Assembly: GCA_036873755.1 (NCBI GenBank)
Contig: JAVTVY010045542.1
Coordinates: 1 to 64,000 of the forward strand
Source: Hanleya hanleyi
Taxonomy: Eukaryota; Mollusca; Polyplacophora; Lepidopleurida; Hanleyidae
Reading direction: 5' to 3'
DNA: 64,000 nucleotides
Below, one piece after another: positions 33,762 through 42,788 of this stretch. Below the pieces are notes generated by a model that was given only the letters and a program-made list of their open reading frames with translations, did not search any database and was not told the origin of the DNA. The translations under genes were made by a program, and so were the position numbers. How positions within the stretch are numbered: position 1 is the stretch's first letter; the number at the start of each line of letters is the position of its first letter.

Positions 33762-35070
33762 TTAGGTGGAGAAGTCACACAGGACGTTGCGCGCCTTGTC
33801 CACTTGAATGATGTTGTCAAACTCGGCGTAGCAGATCACATTGACGGTGGTCGCCAGGGCTCGTGCAAAGTGGATTTCCAACCGTAAGTTGCCTTGCTTG
33901 GCCAGGGCCAGCTGATGGTCGTTCTCTAAGGTGGGGGTCAGATCGAAACAGAACAACGTGTATCCGTTCGCGTAGTCCTCCCGACTGATCATATTCCCTT
34001 CGTCCTGGTTGATTTGACCGGTGGCTGTAAACAGGTTCTGATAGGCTCGAATGAAATTCCTGGGCCCAAAGTTCGGTGTTAAGGCCGTGGCTGGGACCTG
34101 TTGTCCGTCCACATGCAGGGCCACAAAATTGATACCGAAATGTTTAAAGTCAAACGGATTCTCTGGTTAGTCCGCTGAAACTGGTATTTTCCACACAGGC
34201 CAGGATCAATCGCTTGGGTAGTTCCCCCAGGAACAGGTTTTCTTTGTTGGCGCTCATATTTCCAGCAGGCACAGAGAACACTTTGGTTTGCACACGTCGA
34301 ATAGGGTACTGGGCTGGGGGTTTTTCCAAGGCTTTGAGGTGTCCCAATTGAACGGCTGGATTCGTTTTCACTTTTCAGACATACAGGACTGCGTCTTAGA
34401 TGACGATCTTATAGTCGGCTGCATGCCCCTCTACGTCAGTGGCCATCAAGGCGAAGGTCGGAGGCGCCCATATCAGTCAGATTTTGATGGGGATCTTGTT
34501 CAAGAGGTACCGGTCTTGCATGAAAATGTCTGCGTGCAGTCGACCCATGAGATCTACCGAGACGCCGTTCGCGGTGAAAGCTTTCCGTTTGTTATATCCT
34601 TCATTGTCCACTGTGCTGATGTGCTCGGCTGTGTCTTGGTGGAATAAAGCGGCTGTCAGCTGAGACTTTTTAGCCTCTCATCCATACGACAACAGCGTCT
34701 CGATGTAGGCTCGATAGGGGTACGTGTTGGTCGAGTCACTGATGAGTTTGTCGCTGAGAAAAATATCCACCTGTTGAAACATAGAGTGCAGCCAGAGATT
34801 CGTCGGGCCCACCCTTGCAGCTTGGACGATTCTGGAGCCATCCCCATTGACGTCCTTGGCTTACACATACAAGTACGTATGCGCTAAATCCACATAGGCC
34901 GCATCCGCATTACTGATGGTGAACTCGATGGGCCCTGTTTCGTTGATACTGGAGAGCGGGAGATGTTCCACCCATAATCCTTGTTCGGCACTGGTCTGTG
35001 TAGGCGGGACGGTCCACAAATCAAATTCACTGTTGGTGGAGGGGCAAGACTCTGCGTGGATTAAGAACAT
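33762..35070 (-). pseudogene. Major capsid protein (double jelly-roll), decayed
   Basis: Hexon-like major capsid protein of adintovirus/Polinton type, about 436 codons from ATG at 35070 (MFLIHAESCPSTNSEFDLWT) to TAA at 33762. One frame carries stops at 34861, 34678, 34477, 34396 and 34375, and shifts at about 34155. Recognisable blocks are WLHSMFQQVDIFLSDKLIS, GRLHADIFMQDRYLLNKIPI, KVKTNPAVQLGHLKALEKP, and the C-terminal [20 protein letters not shown] followed by [11 protein letters not shown], typical of this family. It should form the icosahedral shell. It sits between the core protein and protease genes, the usual Polinton late order. Confidence 0.87.
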
Positions 35071-35094
35071 GTTTTAAGAAAAGATATCCTGGGT

Positions 35095-35477
35095 CTAAGA
35101 TGTGCGTCGTCGCTGGGTCGGTCGTCGACTGGTGCGTGGTCTCGGTGGTGCAGGTCTTTTATTCCCTACGGTGCGTTGTGCTTTGGCGACCAATACGCCT
35201 CCCGATTCTTCGGCCCGCCGTTTCAAGGCTTCTTTGGGTGCCGTACCCCCCAAGATAGCACCGGCGACTTGCAGTCCACTTCGGACCGCTTGTTTACCGA
35301 TTGCTTTTACCCCACGCGTCACCAAGGGCAGGAACGTTTTGACGATACTCCCGAGTATGTCCCCAGCCCATGTCCTCGTTGCATGCGTGCACCACTAAAG
35401 ACCGGAAGGCCACCCCCGGCCTGTTGAATATAATAGTCCATATAGCTGCGTGCATCGCACTCGTAAGGTACTTTCAT
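35095..35477 (-). pseudogene. Core/membrane-active minor protein (pX/pVI-like), frameshifted
   Basis: Starts MKVPYECDARSYMDYYIQQA at 35477. It continues GGGLPVFSGARMQRGHGLG, then the frame shifts by one base near 35358 and resumes as ILGSIVKTFLPLVTRGVKAI and AKAQRTVGNKRPAPPRPRTS. The Gly-rich start, amphipathic helices and Arg-rich tail suit an adenovirus pX/pVI-like protein that binds DNA or disrupts membranes. The gene lies directly upstream of the major capsid gene, as in related elements. The role is inferred from position and composition. Confidence 0.65.
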
Positions 35478-35517
35478 TATACAAAGTGGGGAGAAAGTGC
35501 TTGTCGGAAATGAAGTG

Positions 35518-37997
35518 TCAGCACCACTTTCCCTCGTTCGGTTGTCCCGTGTCATCTCTTATATCCACCGTGATAGTGTTGACGTCGGTTTGTCGTACGG
35601 GTAGGTAGAGCATGTGGGCGAAACTGTGGGTGACTTGATCTCCATACGTCTTTTTAATGGGGACCACCCGTAACAGAGGTGTGTTGATATCGCCCCCGAT
35701 GTGGTTGACGACCACGTCCGAGTAGACGTAGAGCCCGTACATACCTGACTTCATATCCATCGGGATCTGGCCATGGTCCTCGGATGGACCCGTGTAGATC
35801 GGGTGAGCGAGACCCAGCATTTGCTGTAGGATAGGACTCACGTTGGCGGTGAGGAGGATCTGTGCCTTGTCGTTGTGTGCGTTGTAATCGAAATCCACGT
35901 GGTTCTTGAAGGGAAAGGTTTTCACAGGTTTTGAAGTATTCGTGACCTCCCGTAAAACCTTATAATGTCTTGTCAGCCCCTGCATGAACTCCTTGGGGGT
36001 ATCGTATTGGCCTTCGGAGAGGGTGAGTCGGGTGTTTTTTCCTTCGTAGGTCACCTCCTAGCACACTTCATTGGCTCGCACGTTGCACCACGAGTAAGGG
36101 TATTGGAAATCCACGAGGCCACATTCCCATCGTAAATGCAACGGTTGATTAAAATCGTCACATTTAACACAGGATCTAGCAAATGCTACTAAGCGAGATA
36201 TATATACGCCATATGCAGGTCCCACTGAAATATTACTGTCCAGAAAGGGATAGTTTACGATGTCGAAATTGTAATCATCTCTTTTGTCATAAAGTCGACG
36301 AGAGAGAATGCCCGCTTCATTTTTATAGAGATATAGATCTAAATATGATGTGCCTGTAGGGCTATCTGTAGTTTCCTTCAAATCCAGTGAAGGTGGATAT
36401 ATATCCTGCACTGCGTCATTTATATAGCGATTATCCACAGCGAGAAGATCGTCTATATAGCGTTTGGTGAATGAGAAGGAACGGGCTTTGAATGGATCGT
36501 TTTTTGAAAGCGCCTGCATACAATCATATTCATAAGAGAACAGATACAGGTCAGCCAATAGGGGTGCACAATTAGTACCCATTGGAATACCTATATGCTG
36601 CTGATATATTGTGTTGCCAAATTTCACATAGATAATTTTTCATGAGAAATTCAAGCAACTCTATAAACAAAGAAACATCCCATGAATGATATCTCTTGTA
36701 TGTAGTAGAGCTAAAGAATGCTTTATGGCTTCCGACATTAATATATCTACGATCAGTTTTTTTGAACACAGATACTATTAATGAACTTAGACGGTCAATA
36801 AGGTCCTGATGAGGGATTGTAGTATAGAGCGTCGAGAAATCCCATGTGGATACATGTCTCTACGGTATGTGACCTTTAGCATCAAGTTCTTCCGTGATAC
36901 ATTTTGAGTTTTTCAATATCCACATACATTCAACGCCAGAGTTCTTAGAAATAGTGGCGCGATACCTTTCCCAAAATGATTTTACCTCCTGAAGGGCCCT
37001 CGTCAATAGGGTTGAAAGAAGCTTGGTGGTGCAGCTTCTAGAACCAGCTATGAATCTAGCTTTGTATGGTGATTTACGCATTTTGGGAGTCCATTATAGT
37101 TTTGGTATGTCGTTATGATTGGTTGGAAGACAAATACCTCTTTCCCTCAGAAACTTTTTGTGATTGTTAAATAAATTTTTCAGAGTAAATGCAGTTTGGG
37201 AGTAAGTAGACGTATTTGATGAAGATATGTCTACACTCAATTCTTTAACCAGCACCTGGTAATAGTAATATTTACATATGAATATTATATTATTCGGAGC
37301 TTTGTCTGCTGGGACTATGACGAATTTACTCTGGAGATTTGCTAGAACTTCTTGCGAATTGAGGTTTCTAAGTACTTGTTTTGCTTAGGGAAGAGTACTT
37401 CTGTCAATATGGCGAATTGTTTCAACGGCCTTGCTCTTGGTGAGGTCCAGCCAATCAGCGAGTACTGTAGGTTCAACTTTTTCTCAGACCAATCAATAAC
37501 GTACTGTTCCAATGCAGACAGGACTATCTTCTGGTCGGCCTTCAGATTTATTCTTCTTGGTTCTCTATATTTAGGTCCTTTCATCAGGAGTAATTTCAGA
37601 TCCTTATCACTCACCACATCAAGGTCACCAGTCACAATATGTTTGCATGGTGTATAGATAAAGTTCGACGATTCACAATCACAACTATAGCCTCCTGACG
37701 TGTATAAGTTCCAGTCAAACTCCTTGACAGCGTTGGAGTAATTGAATATTTTGGTGGCTATAGATTTAGTATACTTATATGAAATGCAAGGAGGTTCTGT
37801 GAACTTAAAATAGTTTGGTACAGCGTTGCGTACCTCTGGATCATTCAGGATTCGAGGTAAATTAATGATGTCCAGTCCTTTATCTAAGTAGTTGAGTTTC
37901 AAGAAAAGCCGATCTTGAGATGTTTCGATTATGTTCACTGGACGATACAACCGAAAATACGCAGCGAACTGTTACTGTGTAGGGTGAGGTAAAACAT
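35518..37997 (-). pseudogene. Penton/minor capsid protein, split by a retroelement
   Basis: Single jelly-roll penton-type protein. An N-terminal piece begins at ATG 37997 (MFYLTLHSNSSLRIF) and is cut at about 37953 by a 1.8-kb reverse-transcriptase element. The rest resumes near 36145 (HLRWECGLVDFQYPYSW) and runs to TGA/TAA at 35518. It carries one in-frame TAG (ANEVC-stop-EVTYEGKN). Conserved parts include MYGLYVYSDVVVNHIGGDIN and TPLLRVVPIKKTYGDQVTHS. Some N-terminal residues appear lost at the insertion. In the virion this protein would sit at the vertices. Confidence 0.78.
36145..37953 (-). mobile_element. Penelope-like/related reverse transcriptase fragment inside the penton gene
   Basis: Minus-strand frames in three phases give one degenerate protein. 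The N-terminal part (37342-37950) has CDCESSNFIYTPCKHIVTGD. Next come KFVIVPADKAPNNIIFICKY, STWDFSTLYTTIPHQDLIDR, then IGIPMGTNCAPLLADLYLFS (RT palm region) and RYIDDLLAVDN (YIDD, the catalytic YxDD box). It breaks off after VAFARSCVKCDDFN, where penton sequence resumes. RTs of this type (TLYTTIP, GIPMGTNCAPLLADL) are close to Penelope-like elements; the exact clade is uncertain. No terminal repeats are seen, so it is truncated at both ends. Confidence 0.8.
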
Positions 37998-38127
37998 GGC
38001 GATTGAGCTGTCCTGCTGCTGCTGTTGGTTTTAATAGGTGTTCCAGGCCTTGGGCGGTTGTGTCGCGGTGACTTGCTACGTGTAACGGCTCTGGAGATGT
38101 GGGGTGTCTTGATCAAGGGTGGTTTTT

Positions 38128-38829
38128 TCAAGGAGTGAAAAGAAGGTGCCCGTCGTTGTGGTGTTTTGGGGGTGACTCCGGTTCGTCCGGTTCCCACTCG
38201 GCTTCCCAAGAAGGTAGTGGACCACTCGGCGATTGCTGGGTCCGCTGCATCCAGGCCCAGCGCTGGGGATTCCCCACCAATTCTTGTGGTACATGCATGT
38301 CTTTCAAGCCTTGAGCGAAGACCTCCCATCCTCGAGGATCCGTGTGCGACCTGCGTTGACGCATCAGGTCATTCACTAAATCCGTCATGTGGGTCCCAGG
38401 GACCACCTGATTCTGTACCAGGAGTTCGCCTTTATCATTCCAAGTCATGTTAGGATTCTGTTTCATCCGTTGTAATACCAGGCCAGCTTGTTTCTTAAAC
38501 GATGCAGGTACACTCTTCAGCACTTCGTCTTCGACCCACTGTGGGGCTGTGGGTGATACCCCTGGTAATGGCGGCTGTTGGAGCGGTGCTGAGGTCGGCG
38601 GTGTGTCACGTGGTGGTGCTGCGGTAGAGAGGGTTTTGTATTGGTCCATGAACGTCATGTATCGTTGAAGCGTCTCATTGTACCGTTGTACTTTCTCACT
38701 GTCGCTTAACCCCGGTCTTTGTAAGATCTGTTGCATCTCTTCATCGAGGGTGTTTATGGTCTTCACCGTAGGTGGAACAGGGTAGGGCGATTGGAGGTTT
38801 TGAAGGAACCGTGGTTCGACGAGGACCAT
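38128..38829 (-). CDS. Polinton PX-like structural protein
   Basis: Start taken as ATG 38829 (MVLVEPRFLQNLQSPYPVPP), which overlaps the region after the small basic gene's stop. The start region NTLDEEMQQILQRPGLSDSE is helical. Then comes a Pro-rich linker (about 75-110). A C-terminal domain follows with KQAGLVLQRMKQNPNMTWND, VPGTHMTDLVNDLMRQRRSH, and WEVFAQGLKDMHVPQELVGN. This is a conserved Polinton gene of unknown function. The frame ends at 38128, but a one-base shift near 38160 would continue into a basic tail (KKPPLIKTPHISRAVTRSKS) reaching about 38000, so the C-terminus is probably frameshifted. E1 keeps only the first codons. Confidence 0.7.
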   Translation of the reverse strand: MVLVEPRFLQNLQSPYPVPPTVKTINTLDEEMQQILQRPGLSDSEKVQRYNETLQRYMTFMDQYKTLSTAAPPRDTPPTSAPLQQPPLPGVSPTAPQWVEDEVLKSVPASFKKQAGLVLQRMKQNPNMTWNDKGELLVQNQVVPGTHMTDLVNDLMRQRRSHTDPRGWEVFAQGLKDMHVPQELVGNPQRWAWMQRTQQSPSGPLPSWEAEWEPDEPESPPKHHNDGHLLFTP

Positions 38830-38842
38830 TTTTTCGTGTGGT

Positions 38843-39188
38843 TCATTGTTGGCCGAAGAGTCCACCCAATACTGGACCCAACACGGAAGCGGCCAACGGT
38901 GCTAAGATGGCCCCGAGAAAGCCGCCTTTCTGTAACACCTTTTTCTTTTGTGTTTGAGAGACTCGCTTTTGGGCTAGGGTTCGGAGACCTGTCTTATGCT
39001 TGGTCAACTTGGGTCTTCTGAGCCGGAGTCAGTGGTACGTTGCCTTTTAACAGGTTGTACCCGATCTCGCACAGACAGCGTACAATATCAGGGTCCGCAC
39101 CGCGTACAATGGTTCGGACCAACTCGGGTGGGGCCGTCTTCAATACACGGAGCGTCTGGGCGTGCTTCCGTACTCGCGCAGACATCAT
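38843..39188 (-). pseudogene. Small basic protein (LKGNVPL family), frameshifted E2 copy
   Basis: Same gene as 21550-21891. MSARVRKHAQTLRVLKTAPP and LLKGNVPLTPAQKTQ are in frame. A one-base change near 39000 then ends the frame (VDQA). The other phase continues VSQTQKKKVLQKGGFLGAIL to TGA at 38843. Confidence 0.75.
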
Positions 39189-39298
39189 GTACAACTAATG
39201 CTAGAACTCACAACTCTGCTCTTTTTATCTACCTCAGAGAACACAGACAAAGTCAACCATGCTGTGGTATTAATTCTTTTTATTATCCCCATCATCAA

Positions 39299-39336
39299 AC
39301 ACACACTCCAGCTGGGGGAGCCACTGTGGGTGTGTT
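39299..39336 (-). terminator. Conserved 3' hairpin H3 with AATAAA (minus)
   Basis: On the minus strand ACACACCCAC and AGTGTGTGT flank the loop CTCCCCCAG, and AATAAA follows (TTTATT at 39279-39284 on plus). It lies 4 bp after the ATPase stop, as H1 does in E1. Confidence 0.75.
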
Positions 39337-39340
39337 TACA

Positions 39341-39944
39341 TTATTTTTGCATGTACACGTGGTGGGTCTCTCCGGGAAAGATGCCGGTCCGTAGTCGAAG
39401 GTGGGCGGGGGTGGCTTGCTTGAGGTCGAAGAGCATATACCCGTGCTGAGGGGTTGTCGCATCTTTGAAGGCTTCCAAACGGTGTGCGGCCGGGATACAT
39501 CTGTCTCGCCAGGTGCAGCAGTTGAGTGGTATCTCTCCGGTTTTTGAAGACCACCAGGTAGTGGGCATTTAAGCTGATGTTCCTATGTTCTTTGTTTTTA
39601 CTGAACAGATTCTGCACAATGTAGATGATGCTGAACCGTCGATGGTGGCTGCCTTTGGTAAAGAGTTGGGTGACCCGCGCATCCGTCTCCGCCATGAGAT
39701 CATCCAGAACCACCAAGGTGTCGGGTTCCAAATCGGCCAGGTTGGGTAGGCCTTCCACGAGCGTGATGTGGGGCATTGCTGCATACGCTGCCTGCCATTC
39801 TCCGTAACACCACACGACTCGGGCAATGGGTGGGGTGATCATGCTGTCGGCGTGTTGAAGGGGCTTCCTGACGAAGTGCGTTTTGCCGGAGCCCGTCGGT
39901 CCTGCGATGACGCAAGTGAAGGGATGCTGCCACCGAGGGTCCAT
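39341..39944 (-). pseudogene. Packaging ATPase (FtsK/HerA type), E2 copy, frameshifted near the end
   Basis: Start MDPRWQHPFTCVIAGPTGSG at 39944. Walker A GPTGSGKT (15-22), Walker B LVVLDDLM (77-84), sensor-type YIVQNLF. The frame is open for about 150 codons to RQMYPGRTPFG, where four bases present in E1 are missing. The homologous C-terminus (TTPQHGYMLFDLKQATPAHL to VYMQK) then continues in another phase to TAA at 39341. The ATPase would pump DNA into the capsid. Its preserved N-terminal two thirds includes all nucleotide-binding motifs. Confidence 0.88.
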
Positions 39945-40248
39945 GGTTCGAGCTGTATGCGCTTTCGTGGTAACCCGCTCTTGTAAATTTGGTACGAGTG
40001 AACTGGAGTGGTGGTGGTGGGTACAACGTCGGTCGTCGTTGTCTGTTCACTGTGAGTGATGATGGTGGTTGGTATAACGTCGGTCGTCGTTGTCTGTTCA
40101 CTGTGAGGGATGAAATTCCGTGGGTTTTCAGACGTAGTGGGTGTTCTTGGTGTAGGTGTGGGCTGTTTACTTGGTGTGGAGCTCGATGTGGCTTGTACAC
40201 GGGGTGTGGTGGTGGTGATGTCTGGGCTCGATACGGGGTTGACTGGTG
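39900..40248 (-). other. Ser/Thr/Pro-rich open frame overlapping the ATPase start
   Basis: In the phase one base off the small membrane gene, an open frame reads SSPDITTTTPRVQATSSSTP, then two copies of HSEQTTTTDV, then VHSYQIYKSGLPRKRIQLEP. E1 has a matching STP-rich frame ending in the same VHSYQIYKSGLPR block. It looks like a mucin-type ectodomain that may once have continued the membrane protein. It has no ATG of its own. Confidence 0.45.
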
Positions 40249-40437
40249 CTATCTGTAGACTGGTTTGACTGGTGGCTGGTGTTCTAGTTGGTTAAGTAGC
40301 GTGCTGACATAGGCTACGTCGTAAAACACACCTCCGTACAACACACTCAGCAGGGTTAGCACTATCATCACAAAGCCCACTTGCGCTTTGCGCGTTTTGG
40401 GAGACGCTGTGTTCAGAGGCAGCTGCTGTTTGTCCAT
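40249..40437 (-). CDS. Small single-pass membrane protein
   Basis: 62 residues, MDKQQLPLNTASPKTRKAQV, then a membrane helix (GFVMIVLTLLSVLYGGVF) and YDVAYVSTLLNQLE. An open frame extends upstream to 40551, but the TATA box (GGCTTTATAG, 40484-40493 on plus) lies inside it, so Met at 40437 is preferred. The gene is placed between integrase and ATPase in both E1 and E2. A frame change at the TAG stop leads into a Ser/Thr-rich stretch, so the protein may originally have been longer. A viral membrane or entry-related role cannot be shown. Confidence 0.6.
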   Translation of the reverse strand: MDKQQLPLNTASPKTRKAQVGFVMIVLTLLSVLYGGVFYDVAYVSTLLNQLEHQPPVKPVYR

Positions 40438-40483
40438 AGCACTGTGGTCGAACGTGGAATGAAGGATGACGGCAGTGTTGTCT

Positions 40484-40493
40484 GGCTTTATAG
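40484..40493 (-). promoter_or_regulatory. TATA box containing the integrase stop codon
   Basis: CTATAAAGCC on the minus strand. The TAA at 40488-40490 terminates the integrase frame and is part of the TATA box for the 40437 start. Confidence 0.6.
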
Positions 40494-41561
40494 TCGTTTC
40501 ATCTGATTGGAAGCGACCCAGGAATTGCAGGAACTGGGCCAGCCTTGCCATTTGACGAAATGAAACAGTTTGCCACGTCGACGTTCCGTTTTCAAAATCT
40601 ACTCCACCGTGTAGTAGTCTTACTGTCTTTTTACGACAGGCTGTAATTCCATCTCGTAAAACGTCCCTAGCAACGGTTCCCCTTGAAGATCTTCCAGTTC
40701 ATAGACTCGCTGCTGTCGCGGTAGGCGCCGTTCAATCAGGAAGTGCTCATCGCTCCAGTTGGGCAAGAAACTTTTCTCAAATTGACCTTTGACTTTACTG
40801 ATCCGTACAGGGTCCCCGACCTTGTACACCTCCTTCGTCGTTCGCTGCGATTGCCGGGGATACAAGACACGCCGGACTTGGGCTTCATTGCGTTGGGTCA
40901 CGGTAAAAGGGGGTCTCTCTATACTCCGGTGATAGGCTCGATTGTAACCACTCACAAGTTTCGGGAGAACATCGATGTACCGCCTTTTATTCTTATAGGT
41001 GAAATATTTATACATGCGGCCTTTGAATGTCCTGTAGAACCTTTCCACCACGGAAACCTTGGTCTCGTTGTACGTATGGAAGATAAACACCTTCTTGGCT
41101 TTCAGAAACTGTTGGAACGGTCTGTTGAGGAATTCCGTGCCTTCGTCGGTTTGCAAATAGATGGGTTTGCGCCCGGTCTTGAAGATGTCCTTGAACGCCG
41201 CTACGAGATTCGCCTCCGTTTTCGTCCGGATGGGTACCACTCACGCATACTTCGACAGGATATCAATGCCCGTCAAGATATACCGATTCCCATCGTTGTG
41301 TTTGGCAAAGGCGCTCATATCGACCAAATCCGCTTGCCATTGGGCATCTAGTCCTCCCACGATAACCCGGTTCCGTAAAAAATGGCGACGGGCAGTTCGA
41401 TGTAAGGTATAGGTATCTTGTTTTCTTAACCAATCTCGGACTTGAGCACGTTGTATCCCCTAGGGTTTGGCTGCTCGATAGAGAGCCGTCAATGCACTAT
41501 AGGCCGCCGGACTGTCGGGACTGTAGTATAAGTTATCCAACACCTTCTCCCAGCTCTTCAT
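40488..41561 (-). pseudogene. Polinton integrase, E2 copy with three nonsense codons
   Basis: Aligns end to end with the intact E1 integrase. ATG at 41561. Relative to E1 there is a CAG to TAG change (41460), TGG to TGA (41241) and CAA to TAA (40620). The longest open part (40620-41240) holds the second D (LQTDEGTEF) and the E (VVERFYRTFKG) of the DDE triad. The chromodomain follows the last stop and ends in the same KRL. All three stops are C-to-T type changes on one strand or the other. Confidence 0.9.
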
Positions 41562-41588
41562 GGTGACAAATGATGATGGACCCTGGCT

Positions 41589-42065
41589 CTATCGTTTATT
41601 TATAACGGGTATATCTTGGGCCGAAGTTTCTTTCTGATTTTCTTCGTTGGCTTCTGCCAGCACATTGTCCATGGTAAATGACCAGTCCAACTCGTCTGAT
41701 GACCGCTTGATAAGCACTTGATCCACATCTACCACGGCATCTTCCAATGCAGACCATAGATCAGGGTGAAGGGTAAAATACACTGTACCCCCATCTAGCC
41801 GAGCCAATTGAGCAAAGAAAGGGCCGCGTCGGATGTACACATCGTGACACAAGTGGATGAGGTCGCCGTCCAGTTCAGCAGACAACACCCGTTTGAATTT
41901 GGTCCAGCCCTCCTGGGACAGACGAATGTGGGCCGGGCACGGTTGTGTAGGGTCTGCATCACAGATGTCTCCCACCTCCTCCATGATATCGACCTTACCC
42001 GCATAAACGTGGAGGAAAACCTCGGGGGTCAAGCTGAGATACGCCAGTATTATATGCTCCGTCAT
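41589..42065 (-). CDS. Polinton gene B (paralogue of gene A), unknown function
   Basis: 158 residues, start MTEHIILAYLSLTPEVFLHV, with a CTCGTATTTATAG (TATAAATACGAG) box ~40 bp upstream. The core EGWTKFKRVLSAELDGDLIH, RRGPFFAQL, FTLHPDLWSALED is shared with gene A. An acidic C-terminus (EANEENQKETSAQD) follows. The last codons (VINKR) lie over the integrase TATA box (TTATAAATAA). A and B are tandem duplicates. Early expression and a DNA- or chromatin-related role are possible, but no family was recognised. Confidence 0.7.
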   Translation of the reverse strand: MTEHIILAYLSLTPEVFLHVYAGKVDIMEEVGDICDADPTQPCPAHIRLSQEGWTKFKRVLSAELDGDLIHLCHDVYIRRGPFFAQLARLDGGTVYFTLHPDLWSALEDAVVDVDQVLIKRSSDELDWSFTMDNVLAEANEENQKETSAQDIPVINKR

Positions 42066-42100
42066 GGTCAGTACGTGAATGATACCAGATTTGAGTGTCT

Positions 42101-42112
42101 CTCGTATTTATA
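42101..42112 (-). promoter_or_regulatory. TATA motif of gene B
   Basis: CTATAAATACGAGAGA on the minus strand, about 40 bp before the ATG at 42065. It lies in the last codons of gene A. Confidence 0.65.
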
Positions 42113-42638
42113 GGGAGAACCCCGTGAGATCAAAGGATCGGGTGGTCATGTCACCGAGTCTAGCCGGGTAATCAATGGCATCGTCGTCTGTCTCCGCTTC
42201 ATTGCTAGAAATTTGTTCATTGGGTTCTGCCGCCGCTTCTCTCAGGGCACGAGCCCACTCCAACTCGTCTGATGATCGCTCGTCCGGTGTAAACAGCTGG
42301 TCCACAATAGGCACCACTTTCTCGAAGGCTGTCCACAGATCGGGGTCTAGGGTGAAGCCTCGCGGAGGGTCTTGGTAACGGCCCAGGCGTGGGAAGAAGG
42401 GTCCACGGTGTACGTAGGTGGCATTGTCTATGTGGATGAGGTTACCGTCGAGCTCACCACTCAACACCCGTTTAAATTTGGTCCAGCCGTCACGGTGTAG
42501 CGTAACCGTATTCGATACGGTCTCAGCGCGCGACCAGCAAACATTTCCACGGTCTTCCACGAGGATGACTTTATCTTCATAGACGTGTAACCCCACCCGG
42601 GGTGTAAGGGGAAGGATGGCTCGTAGAACTGGTGACAT
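42108..42638 (-). CDS. Polinton gene A, unknown function, intact
   Basis: 176 residues, start MSPVLRAILPLTPRVGLHVY. The core is VILVEDRGNVCW, then RDGWTKFKRVLSGELDGNLI, HRGPFFPRLGRYQ, and FTLDPDLWTAFEKVV. The C-terminal third is acidic (SSNEAETDDDAID). It is paralogous to gene B just downstream and to the LINE-broken copy in E1. The duplicated promoter in front (42685-42696 and 42763-42774) is preserved between E1 and E2, so it is probably functional. No assigned domain; a small alpha/beta nucleic-acid-binding fold is only a guess. Confidence 0.72.
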   Translation of the reverse strand: MSPVLRAILPLTPRVGLHVYEDKVILVEDRGNVCWSRAETVSNTVTLHRDGWTKFKRVLSGELDGNLIHIDNATYVHRGPFFPRLGRYQDPPRGFTLDPDLWTAFEKVVPIVDQLFTPDERSSDELEWARALREAAAEPNEQISSNEAETDDDAIDYPARLGDMTTRSFDLTGFSL

Positions 42639-42684
42639 CGTTCACCCAATGATGAACGGTGACTGACACACCCTCTGACTGTCT

Positions 42685-42774
42685 CTCGTATTTATGGTCA
42701 GGTCCCTCGGTGACATGGTTGATCCAATGACGAACGGTGAATGACGCACACTGTGTCTGACCCTCGTATTTATG
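42685..42774 (-). promoter_or_regulatory. Tandem TATA motifs (CATAAATACGAG) before gene A
   Basis: CATAAATACGAGAGAC (42685-42696) and CATAAATACGAGGGTC (42763-42774), 78 bp apart on the minus strand. The flanking repeat includes GTCATTCACCGTTCGTCATT and an ATG in MSPRD context. A short leader frame starts between them. Confidence 0.68.
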
Positions 42775-42788
42775 TTGAGGTCCCACTG

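Noticed and set aside
34288..34647. 119-codon plus-strand frame
   Set aside because: Antisense of the capsid gene, whose true frame is broken by stops and therefore looks shorter.
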